62,153 nt of DNA from positions 1-62,153 of the forward strand of contig JARLJA010000148.1 in NCBI GenBank assembly GCA_031291445.1, given 5' to 3'. The DNA comes from Xanthobacteraceae bacterium (GTDB lineage: Bacteria > Pseudomonadota > Alphaproteobacteria > Rhizobiales > Xanthobacteraceae). Both the position numbers and the translations under genes were made by a program. The number at the start of each line of letters is the position of its first letter. Position 1 is the stretch's first letter. Below the pieces are notes generated by a model. That model had not been told where the DNA came from and did no database searches. It was given only the letters and a program-made list of their open reading frames with translations. Shown here piece by piece: positions 9,574-17,112 of this stretch.

Positions 9574-9630
9574 GCTGAGTCTCCAGTATCTGTGCTCTTG
9601 GATCTACCGGGCGGGTGCCACTCCCTTCAT

Positions 9631-9707
9631 CGTCACCCGCGGGCTTGACCCGCGGGTCCACTCTTTGCCGCAAAGCGTGGATTGCCGGGTCAAGCCCGGC
9701 AATGACG
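9631..9707. repeat. 77-bp palindromic intergenic repeat, copy 1
   Basis: Runs from CGTCA to TGACG and contains two nested hairpins, CCGCGGGCTTGACCCGCGGG on the left and GCCGGGTCAAGCCCGGC on the right. It differs from the copy at 11314-11390 at only two positions and lies in the same orientation. Such elements are common between genes in Bradyrhizobium-like genomes. Confidence 0.85.
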
Positions 9708-9747
9708 ATGTGAAATTGGCAGCGCCTGGCCTATCTCGTCTTACACT

Positions 9748-11271
9748 TCACTCCCGCGGCCTCTCCTTCAGCCTGAAATGCTGCACCTTGCCGAGCGCGG
9801 TGCGCGGCAGGTCGTCGACGAAGATGAACTCGCGCGGCAGCTTGAAGCGGGCCAGGTGCTTCAGCACATGGGCGGCGAGCTCGCTGCGCAGCGTCTCCTC
9901 GGGGGTCGCGCAGTCGGCGCGCCGCACCACGAAGGCGAGCGGAACCTCGTCCCATTTCGGGTCCGGCCGCCCGACCACGCCGACATCGGCGACGTCGGCG
10001 TGGCCGAGCAGCACGCGCTCGATCTCGGCCGGATAGACGTTCTCGCCGCCGGAGATGATCATGTTCTTCTTGCGGTCGTGGACCCAGAAATAGCCGTCGG
10101 CGTCGCGGCTGCCGAGGTCGCCGGTGCGGTACCAGCCGTCGTGCAGCGCCTCGCGCGTCGCCGCCGCGTTGCCCCAGTATTCGAAGAACACGTTGGGCCC
10201 GCGCACCACGATCTCGCCCACGGCGCCGGGCGGCAGCTCGATGCTGTCGTCGTCGACCACGGCGGCCTCGCAGACGAGCCCGGGCAACCCGGTCGAGCCG
10301 CGGCGCGTCAGGTCGCCGCCGATGCGGGTGTAGATCGAGATCGGGCAGGTCTCGGTCGAGCCGTAGACCTGCAGCACCGGCACCCCGCGGGCGACGAAGC
10401 GGTCGATCAGGGCGGGCGGCACGATGGTCGATCCGGTCGAGATCGCTTTCAGCGACGACAGGTCGGCGGTCTCCCAGGAGGGATGCTCCAGCACCGCCTG
10501 CATGGTCGCCGGCACCAGCACGGTGAGGGTGGGGCGCGCGGTGGCGATGGTGGAGAGCGTGGTGTCGGGCGCGAAGCGGTCGTGGATGGTGACGGTGGCG
10601 CCGTGGTGCAGCGCCGGCGTGGTCTGGATGTTGAGCCCGCCGACGTGGAAGAACGGCAGCACCGTGAGCACGTGATCGTCCGAGGTCAGCGCGTGCATGT
10701 GCTGGCTCATGACCGCGTTCCAGAACAGCGCCTCCTGGCGCAGCACCGCGCCCTTGGGCCGCCCGGTGGTGCCGGAGGTGTAGACGTTGAGCAGCGGGCA
10801 GCTCATGTCGGTGTGCGGATTGCGGCCGTCGCCGCGCGCGCAATCGAGCAGCGCGGCAAAGGTCAGGCCGCCTGCGGGGACGAAGTCGAGGCCGACCGGC
10901 CGCGTCTGCGGCAGGGCCGCGGCGAGCTGCGGCAGCAGGGCGGCGAAGGCCTGCTGCAGCACCACGACCTTGGCCGCCGCATCCGACAGGATGAAGAGCT
11001 GCTCGGCCGCCGCCAGCCGCCAGTTCAGCGGCACCAGGATGGCGCCGAGCCGGGCGCAGGTATAGAGCAGCACGAGGTAGTCGGGATGGTTGAGGCTGAG
11101 GATGGCGACGCGGTCGCCGCGGCCGACCCCGAGTTCGGATTTCAGCGCCTGGGCGGTCGCGGCGATGCGCTGTTCGAACGCGCGGTAGCTCAGCGTCGCG
11201 CCGTCGAACACGATCGCCGGCTTGTCGGGCGTGAACGCGGCGTTGCGTTCGATGACGGTGGCGAGGTCCAT
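9748..11271 (-). CDS. AMP-forming acyl-CoA ligase (class I adenylate-forming)
   Basis: A 507-residue acyl-CoA synthetase. It shows the ATP-binding loop YTSGTTGRPKG near residue 170, the A5 motif YGSTET, the hinge region YRTGDLG and the C-terminal lysine motif RTALGKVQHF. The length and motif spacing fit the medium/long-chain or aryl acyl-CoA ligases, and the acid substrate is not predictable from motifs. It is transcribed on the minus strand, downstream of the acyl-CoA dehydrogenase-like and hydrolase genes and upstream of the dehydrogenase pair. Repeats separate it from both neighbours, so it may have its own promoter. Confidence 0.88.
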   Translation of the reverse strand: MDLATVIERNAAFTPDKPAIVFDGATLSYRAFEQRIAATAQALKSELGVGRGDRVAILSLNHPDYLVLLYTCARLGAILVPLNWRLAAAEQLFILSDAAAKVVVLQQAFAALLPQLAAALPQTRPVGLDFVPAGGLTFAALLDCARGDGRNPHTDMSCPLLNVYTSGTTGRPKGAVLRQEALFWNAVMSQHMHALTSDDHVLTVLPFFHVGGLNIQTTPALHHGATVTIHDRFAPDTTLSTIATARPTLTVLVPATMQAVLEHPSWETADLSSLKAISTGSTIVPPALIDRFVARGVPVLQVYGSTETCPISIYTRIGGDLTRRGSTGLPGLVCEAAVVDDDSIELPPGAVGEIVVRGPNVFFEYWGNAAATREALHDGWYRTGDLGSRDADGYFWVHDRKKNMIISGGENVYPAEIERVLLGHADVADVGVVGRPDPKWDEVPLAFVVRRADCATPEETLRSELAAHVLKHLARFKLPREFIFVDDLPRTALGKVQHFRLKERPRE

Positions 11272-11313
11272 GGGGCTTTCGGATCCGTGGCTGCGGCGCT
11301 ACTGCGAACTCTG

Positions 11314-11390
11314 CGTCACCCGCGGGCTTGACCCGCGGGCCCACTCTTTGCCGCGAAGCGTGGATTGCCGGGTCAAGCCCGGCAATGACG
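11314..11390. repeat. 77-bp palindromic intergenic repeat, copy 2
   Basis: Same element and orientation as at 9631-9707, identical at 75 of 77 positions by direct comparison. It lies between the acyl-CoA ligase start and the stop of the acyl-CoA dehydrogenase-like gene. Confidence 0.85.
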
Positions 11391-11397
11391 ATTTATC

Positions 11398-12675
11398 TCA
11401 TTCATCCGTCTCGCCGGGATTATACAGCGCTTCGCGGCCGATGCGATCGAGGCAGAGTTCCGCGGTCCACGGCAGCATCAGCGAGCCGCAGCGGCTGTCG
11501 CGGTAGATCCGCTCCAGCGGCAGCGATTTCAGCATCGACTGGCCGCCGCAGGTGCGGATCGCCAGCCGCGCCAGGTCGTTGGCGCCTTCCATGGTGGTGT
11601 ACTGCGCCGCATAGGCGCGCAGCACCTGATCCTTGCTCGGGTTCGGCCGCGCCTCGGTGACCGCCTGGAACCAGGTCGCCTTGATCTGCTGCAGCTTGAT
11701 GTGCATCTCGGCCAGCGCGATCTGCTTGGTCGGATACATCCGCCGCTTCACCGGCGGCATGCCCGGAACCTCGCCGCGCAGGTATTTCACGGTGAAGTCG
11801 TAGGCCGCCTGGGCCTGGCCCATGTAGGTCGGCGACAGCGTCATGAACATGTGCGGCCAGCGCAGCGCCGCCTGGTAGTAGACGCCGCGCGGCATCAGCG
11901 CCGCGTCCTCGGGCACGAACACGTCCTTGAACAGGAGCGTGCGCGAGACGGTGCCGCGCATGCCGAGCGGATCCCAGTCGCCGACCACCGAGATCCCTTC
12001 GGAGGTCGCCGGGATCGCGAGATAGAGGGTGTTGCGCCGGCTCGCCTTCTCGCCTTCCTCGGTCTCGGTGCAGAGCACGCCGTAATAGTTGGCGTGGCCG
12101 GCGAGCGAGGCGAAGATCTTCTTGCCGTTGAGGATCCAGCCGCCCTTGACCGGCTTCGCCTCGGTTCCGAAAGCGACGCTGCCGGCCGCGGCGGCGCCGC
12201 CTTCCGAGAACGGCTGGGCGTAGATCGCGCCGTCCTCGAGGATGCGGCGATAGTGGATTTCGCGCCGGGCGTTGTGGGTCGCCCGCATCGCGGCATCCAT
12301 CTCGAGATCGTCGGCGAGCGGTCCCGACCACAGCGTCGAGCAGACATGCATGTTCCAGGTCAACGCGGTGGCGCCGCAATAGCGCCCGATCTCGGCGGCG
12401 GCGAGCGAGTAGGTCTGGTAGCCGGCGCCGAGCCCGCCCAGGCTCTTGGGGATGCAGATGCCGAGCAGTCCCTCGCGGTGCAGGTCCTTGTAGTTCGCGG
12501 TCGGGAAGGTGGCGGTGCGGTCGAATTCGGCGGCGCGGTCGGCGAACAGCGTCTCGCCGACGCGGCGCGCCCGCGCCATGATCTCGGCCTGCTCGTCGGT
12601 GAGGCGGACGGCGTCCTGTTCGACCATCGGCGCGTCGCTGGCGACGCGCGGGGAAGCGGCGGGTGCGGCGGTCAT
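11398..12675 (-). CDS. Acyl-CoA dehydrogenase-like flavoprotein lacking the usual catalytic glutamate
   Basis: A 425-residue flavoprotein of the acyl-CoA dehydrogenase fold. N-terminal helical domain: TANYKDLHREGLLG and GLGAGYQTYSLA; flavin/substrate middle domain: AQPFSEGGAAAAGS and GWILNGKKIFASLAGHA; C-terminal helical domain ends RIYRDSRCGSLMLPWTAE. In ordinary family members the segment after RDSR/RDAR reads IYEGT with the catalytic Glu; here it reads SLMLPWT. It may therefore be a monooxygenase-like or otherwise divergent member. The ATG at 12675 overlaps the TGA of the upstream hydrolase by 4 bases, so both are one operon, preceded by the palindrome at 13582. Confidence 0.82.
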   Translation of the reverse strand: MTAAPAASPRVASDAPMVEQDAVRLTDEQAEIMARARRVGETLFADRAAEFDRTATFPTANYKDLHREGLLGICIPKSLGGLGAGYQTYSLAAAEIGRYCGATALTWNMHVCSTLWSGPLADDLEMDAAMRATHNARREIHYRRILEDGAIYAQPFSEGGAAAAGSVAFGTEAKPVKGGWILNGKKIFASLAGHANYYGVLCTETEEGEKASRRNTLYLAIPATSEGISVVGDWDPLGMRGTVSRTLLFKDVFVPEDAALMPRGVYYQAALRWPHMFMTLSPTYMGQAQAAYDFTVKYLRGEVPGMPPVKRRMYPTKQIALAEMHIKLQQIKATWFQAVTEARPNPSKDQVLRAYAAQYTTMEGANDLARLAIRTCGGQSMLKSLPLERIYRDSRCGSLMLPWTAELCLDRIGREALYNPGETDE

Positions 12676-13490
12676 GGCGTCCTCTTCGGAAGGGTTGCAA
12701 AAAAGCTCTCGAGCGCGGCGTTGAAGGCTTGCGGCTGTTCCAGGCCGGCGAGGTGGCCGACGCCGGGAAGCTCGACGTAGCGGGCGTTCGGAATGAAGCC
12801 CGCCATCTTGGCCATCATCGGCGCGGGCGCGTTGGTGTCCTTGCTGCCGGACAAAACCAGGGTCGGCACGGCGATCCGGCCGAGCGCGGCGCGCAAGTCG
12901 AAGCCGAGCAGGGCGTGCATCATGGCGCGGTAGGTTGCCTCGGGCACGCTCGCCATGCAGTCCCGCGCGAGTTCCAGGCCGGCGGGGTCGGGAGCGTCGC
13001 CGACCAGGTCGGCGACCAGGCTCGGCGCCAGCGACGCCATGGTCTCGCCGCGCTCGAGCGGGCCGACCCGGGCGTCGATGAAGGCCTTCTGCCAGTCGCC
13101 GTCCGACTTGCCGAAGGCGGGGCTGGTCTGCGCCAGCACGATCGCCGAGGCGATCTGCGGCGCCTCCGCGACGGCCTGCTGCACGACCATGCCGCCGATC
13201 GAATGGCCGACCAGGATCGGCCGCACCGCGCCGACGGCGTCGAGGAAGTCGCGCAGCGCGGCGGCGAGCGTCGCGATGCTCGGCGCGGCCAGCGGTGCCG
13301 AGCCGCCATAGCCGGGCATGTCCCAGGCGATGGCGCGATAGCGGGAGCCGAAGGCCGCAAGCTGCGGCCGGAACGCGCGGGCCGCGCCGCCGATGCCGTG
13401 GAGAAAGACGAGCGGGATGCCGTCGGCGGGCCCGGCCTGCTCGAAGGCGAAACGTCCGTCGGTGGTTGTGTGCGGTGCGATATCGACCAT
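12672..13490 (-). CDS. Alpha/beta-fold hydrolase (3-oxoadipate enol-lactonase-like)
   Basis: A 272-residue soluble alpha/beta hydrolase. Oxyanion region PLVFLHGIGGAARAF, nucleophile elbow VGHSIGGMVV, acid in LVLSGSKDTNAP and histidine in LPGVGHLAGLEQP. It is of the size and type of enol-lactonases and meta-cleavage product hydrolases used in aromatic breakdown. It is the first gene of a two-gene minus-strand operon with the acyl-CoA dehydrogenase-like gene and faces the IlvD gene across an intergenic region holding a shared palindrome. The ATG at 13490 gives a normal family N-terminus. Confidence 0.87.
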   Translation of the reverse strand: MVDIAPHTTTDGRFAFEQAGPADGIPLVFLHGIGGAARAFRPQLAAFGSRYRAIAWDMPGYGGSAPLAAPSIATLAAALRDFLDAVGAVRPILVGHSIGGMVVQQAVAEAPQIASAIVLAQTSPAFGKSDGDWQKAFIDARVGPLERGETMASLAPSLVADLVGDAPDPAGLELARDCMASVPEATYRAMMHALLGFDLRAALGRIAVPTLVLSGSKDTNAPAPMMAKMAGFIPNARYVELPGVGHLAGLEQPQAFNAALESFFATLPKRTP

Positions 13491-13581
13491 GGCGCAACCC
13501 GTTTTTGCCGCCGCCGCTGCACGGGCAGGGCGAGCGCGATGGGTCGATGTTAGCAGGGTCCGAATATATGAAAAGCAATAA

Positions 13582-13595
13582 TTTTAGACCTGAAG
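13582..13595. promoter_or_regulatory. Regulon palindrome site 1 (hydrolase/ilvD divergent region)
   Basis: TTTTAGACCTGAAG, an imperfect match to the 14-bp palindrome TTTTAGGCCTAAAA found perfectly at 26086. It lies 92 bases before the hydrolase start and about 150 before the IlvD start. A putative MarR operator, by inference from the other copies near the MarR gene. Confidence 0.5.
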
Positions 13596-13747
13596 TAATT
13601 TTATGAGGCAGGGCTGCGCACCGAGCAGGGGGTCGAGCGACTTCACGATTGCGGGAGGCTTTTGTTTGCGAGGTTGGCGTCGAGAGATGCACGAATGTCG
13701 GAAACCGGGTACTAGGTTCGTCCGCCACCTCACAGCTGGAACCATCG

Positions 13748-15445
13748 ATGAACAGGAAACTCCGGTCACGCGTCACCACCGACGGGCTCGACCGGGCCCC
13801 GCACCGCGCCTTCATGCGCGCCATGGGGCTCGACGATGCGGCGATCGCCAGGCCCATGGTCGGCATCGTCAGCATGAAGGGCGAGCAGACGCCCTGCAAC
13901 ATGACCCACGACTTCCAGGTCGCGGCGGCGAAGGAGGGGGTGGCCGCGGCCGGCGGCACACCGCGCGAGTTCTCCACCATCTCGGTCTCCGACGGCATCA
14001 GCATGAACCACGAGGGCATGAAGTTCTCGCTGGTGTCGCGCGAGCTGATCGCCGATTCCATCGAGGCGGTGGTGCAGGGGCTCGCCTATGATGCGCTGAT
14101 CGGCTACGGCGGCTGCGACAAGACGTTGCCCGGCGTGATGATGGCGATGATCCGCTGCAACGTGCCGTCGATCTTCATCTATGGCGGCAGTGCGCTGCCG
14201 GGCCACCTCGACGGCCGCGACCTCACTGTGCTGGATTCCTACGAGGCGGTCGGCACGGTGCTGACCGGCGAGATGAGCGAGACCACGCTGGCGCGGATCG
14301 AGCGCGCCTGCCTGCCGACCATCGGCGCCTGCGCCGGCCAGTTCACCGCCAATACCATGGCCATGGTGTCGGAGGCGCTGGGGCTCACCATGCCCAACAT
14401 CTCGATGGTGCCGGGGGTCTATGCCGAGCGCGCGGAGCTGTCGCGGCTGGCCGGGCGGCGGGTGATGGAGATGCTCGAACGCGGCGGGCCGCTGCCGCGC
14501 GACCTCGTCACCCGCAAGGCGCTGGAGAACGCCGCAGCCCTGGTCGCCGCCACCGGCGGTTCGACCAATGCCGCGCTGCATTTGCCGGCGCTCGCCAACG
14601 AGGCCGGCATCCGCTTCACCATCGACGATGTCGGCGAGGTGTTCGCCCGCACGCCGCTGATCGCCAGCCTGCGGCCCGGCGGCAAGTTCACCGCCAAGGA
14701 CGTCTACGACATCGGCGGCACCGCCGTGATCATCCGGGCGCTGGTCGAATCCGGCCACATCGACGGCGACTGCCTCACCATCTCCGGTCGCACGCTTAAA
14801 GAGGAATTCGCCGGCGTCCACGCCCCCGACGGCACCGTGGTGGTCGATCCGGCGCGGCCGTTGCTGGCCGACGGCGGCGTCGCCATTCTCAAGGGCAACC
14901 TCTGTCCCGACGGCGCGGTGATCAAGGTCGCCGGGCTGAAGCATCTCGTGTTCGAGGGGACCGCGCGGGTGTTCGAGGACGACGAGGCCTGTGTCGCCGC
15001 GGTCAAGGCGCGGACCTATCAGGAAGGCGACGTGCTCGTGATCCGCAACGAGGGGCCGGTCGGCGGCCCCGGCATGCGCGAGATGCTCGGCGTCACCGCG
15101 CTGATCTACGGCCAGGGCATGGGCGAGAAGGTCGCGCTCGTCACCGACGGCCGCTTTTCCGGCGCGACCCGCGGACTGTGCATCGGCTACGTGGCGCCGG
15201 AGGCGGTGGTCGGCGGCCCGATCGGGTTGCTGCGGACCGGCGACCGCATCCGCATCGACGCCGGCCTTCGCCGCATGGACGTCATGGTCGATGACGCGGA
15301 ATTGTCCCGCCGCCGCGCCGCGTGGTCGCGGCCGGCCCCGCGCCACCGCGCCGGCGCGCTGGCGAAATACGCCAAACTCGTCGGCCAGGCGCCCGGCGGC
15401 GCGGTGACCCACGACGGGCCGGCGGAATGGCCGTGGTTTGATTAG
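13748..15445 (+). CDS. ilvD: IlvD/Edd family dehydratase (dihydroxy-acid dehydratase-like)
   Basis: A 565-residue iron-sulfur dehydratase. The three cluster cysteines typical of [2Fe-2S] IlvD enzymes are visible in QTPCNMT, GYGGCDKTLPG and IGACAGQFTAN, and the C-terminal VTDGRFSGATRG motif is intact. The ATG at 13748 gives the normal IlvD beginning (RVTTDGLDRAPHR). The family removes water from 2,3-dihydroxy acids in branched-chain amino acid synthesis or from sugar acids. This copy lies in a catabolic region, divergent from an alpha/beta hydrolase and near a regulon palindrome, so it may be a paralogue with a degradative role rather than the biosynthetic enzyme. Confidence 0.88.
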   Translation: MNRKLRSRVTTDGLDRAPHRAFMRAMGLDDAAIARPMVGIVSMKGEQTPCNMTHDFQVAAAKEGVAAAGGTPREFSTISVSDGISMNHEGMKFSLVSRELIADSIEAVVQGLAYDALIGYGGCDKTLPGVMMAMIRCNVPSIFIYGGSALPGHLDGRDLTVLDSYEAVGTVLTGEMSETTLARIERACLPTIGACAGQFTANTMAMVSEALGLTMPNISMVPGVYAERAELSRLAGRRVMEMLERGGPLPRDLVTRKALENAAALVAATGGSTNAALHLPALANEAGIRFTIDDVGEVFARTPLIASLRPGGKFTAKDVYDIGGTAVIIRALVESGHIDGDCLTISGRTLKEEFAGVHAPDGTVVVDPARPLLADGGVAILKGNLCPDGAVIKVAGLKHLVFEGTARVFEDDEACVAAVKARTYQEGDVLVIRNEGPVGGPGMREMLGVTALIYGQGMGEKVALVTDGRFSGATRGLCIGYVAPEAVVGGPIGLLRTGDRIRIDAGLRRMDVMVDDAELSRRRAAWSRPAPRHRAGALAKYAKLVGQAPGGAVTHDGPAEWPWFD

Positions 15446-15472
15446 TGTTGCCGAGCGGAAGGCGTTTGTTTC

Positions 15473-15563
15473 CGTCATGCGCGGGCTTGACCCGCGCATC
15501 CACGCCTTTCTTGGTCGCTATGCAGTGAAGACGTGGATGCCCGGCACAAGGCCGGGCATGACG
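15473..15563. repeat. Palindromic intergenic repeat (CGTCA...TGACG)
   Basis: Nested hairpins: GCGCGGGCTTGACCCGCGC on the left and GCCCGGCACAAGGCCGGGC on the right, bounded by CGTCA and TGACG. It belongs to the same broad family as the copies at 9631 and 32724. Confidence 0.75.
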
Positions 15564-15589
15564 ATCATGAAGTCCCAGGAGGATCTCCC

Positions 15590-16042
15590 ATGAGCGAAGC
15601 CATTTCCGTCACCATCACGCGGCAGGACAAATACAAATTCCTGGTCGATTTCGGTGGCACGATTCCGGATGCGGTCGCCGACCTGCCGCCGCCGCTCGGT
15701 GACGCCGCGGGGCCGTCGCCGGAGCATCTCCTGGCCGCCGCGGTCGCCAACTGCATGGCGTCGAGCTTCGTGTTCGCCCACGCCAAGTTCAAGGAAGATC
15801 CCGGCCCCGTCACGGCTACGGTGGCTTGCCAGATCGGCCGCAACGACAACAACCGCGTCCGCATCCTGGGCCTCAGCGTCGACATCACGCTCGGCGTCGC
15901 GCCCGAGACGCTCGGCCATCTCGATCGCACGCTGGCGCAGTTCGAGGAGTTCTGCACGGTGTCGCAGAGCGTCAAGGCCGGCATTCCGCTGAGCGTCACG
16001 GTGAAGGCGCCGGACGGCCGCGTCCTCAAGCAACCGGCGTGA
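15590..16042 (+). CDS. OsmC family peroxide-defence protein
   Basis: A 150-residue OsmC-like protein. The two conserved cysteines of the peroxidase centre are seen in AAAVANCMASSF (helix) and QFEEFCTVSQSV. AGGAGGA precedes the ATG at 15590. Family members reduce organic hydroperoxides with thiol donors in the cytoplasm. The following dehydrogenase starts 14 bases after its stop (or at a GTG overlapping the stop), so both are probably co-transcribed. Confidence 0.87.
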   Translation: MSEAISVTITRQDKYKFLVDFGGTIPDAVADLPPPLGDAAGPSPEHLLAAAVANCMASSFVFAHAKFKEDPGPVTATVACQIGRNDNNRVRILGLSVDITLGVAPETLGHLDRTLAQFEEFCTVSQSVKAGIPLSVTVKAPDGRVLKQPA

Positions 16043-16056
16043 CGGAGGCCGCGCGC

Positions 16057-16938
16057 ATGACGCTTGGCTATATCGGGCTCGGCTTGATGGGGCTGCCGAT
16101 GACGCGGCGGCTGATCGCCGCCGGCGAGGCGGTGACGGTGTGGAATCGCTCGGCGGAGAAGACCGCGGCCGCGGTGGCCATCGGCGCGCGGGCGGCAACG
16201 AGCCCCGCCGACGTCGCCGCGCGCGCGGCGATCGTCTTCATGTGCCTGACCGATGCGGAGGCGGTCGAAGCGGTCGCGTTCGGCGCCGACGGCCTCGCGC
16301 AGGCGCCGGCCGGCGACCGCATCGTGGTCGATTTCTCCTCGATCCATCCGGAGCGGACCCGCGCCATCGCGGCGCGGCTGCGCGCCGTCAACGGCACGCG
16401 CTGGATCGACGCGCCGGTGTCCGGCGGCACCAAGGGGGCGGAGGAGGGAACGCTCGCGGTGATGGCCGGCGGCGACGCCGCCGACATCGCCGCGGTCACG
16501 CCCCACGTGCTGAAGATGGCGCGTGCGCTCACCCATATGGGGCCGCTCGGCGCCGGCCAGACCACCAAGCTCTGCAACCAGGTCATCGTCGGCTGCACCA
16601 TGGCGGTGCTGGCGGAGGCGGCGCGGCTCGCGGTCAATGCGGGGATCGATGCCGAGCGTCTGCCCGAGGCGCTGAAGGGCGGGTTCGCGGATTCGATTCC
16701 GCTGCAGCTGTTCGTGCCGCGCATGGTCGCGGGCATCCATTCGCCGCCGCTCGGGCACGCCGCCACCATGCTCAAGGATCTCGACACCGTGCTGGAGGTC
16801 GCGCGCTCGACCCTGACGCCGGTGCCGATGGCGAGTCTCGCGGCGCAGCTGTTCCGGCTGCTCGAGGCGAGCCGCGGCGTCGACGCCGAGGCGCTGGAAA
16901 TCTTCAAGCTCAGCGCGCCGCTCCCGCCGCAACCCTGA
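16057..16938 (+). CDS. NAD(P)-dependent 3-hydroxyisobutyrate dehydrogenase-like oxidoreductase
   Basis: A 293-residue beta-hydroxyacid dehydrogenase. Cofactor site GYIGLGLMGLPMTRR at the N-terminus, substrate-binding DAPVSGGTKGAEEGTL, catalytic Lys in AGQTTKLCNQVI. The length is typical for 3-hydroxyisobutyrate/tartronate semialdehyde reductases. The ATG at 16057 has GGAGG eight bases upstream; a GTG at 16039 overlapping the OsmC stop is an alternative start. The substrate is unknown; the neighbourhood (IlvD, OsmC) does not fix it. Confidence 0.87.
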   Translation: MTLGYIGLGLMGLPMTRRLIAAGEAVTVWNRSAEKTAAAVAIGARAATSPADVAARAAIVFMCLTDAEAVEAVAFGADGLAQAPAGDRIVVDFSSIHPERTRAIAARLRAVNGTRWIDAPVSGGTKGAEEGTLAVMAGGDAADIAAVTPHVLKMARALTHMGPLGAGQTTKLCNQVIVGCTMAVLAEAARLAVNAGIDAERLPEALKGGFADSIPLQLFVPRMVAGIHSPPLGHAATMLKDLDTVLEVARSTLTPVPMASLAAQLFRLLEASRGVDAEALEIFKLSAPLPPQP

Positions 16939-17112
16939 GGGCCTGCCTGCGTTCTTTCCGGAGGCGGGCGGAGCGTGCAGCAAGCGACTCACGAACCTCG
17001 GAAACAGGGTGCTGGCCCGCGCGATTGACAGCGCACTGCCGTTTCACGCTAAAGTGCGACATCAACGTCATCGCGTCCTGTTAATGAATGACGACGGAAT
17101 CGGGAGGCTGCC

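Noticed and set aside
11398-14061. A single minus-strand frame of 887 codons covering the acyl-CoA dehydrogenase-like gene and beyond
   Set aside because: Only the part up to 12675 has protein character; upstream it is the non-coding frame of the hydrolase and ilvD genes. Overlapping ATG/TGA at 12672-12675 gives a clear start.
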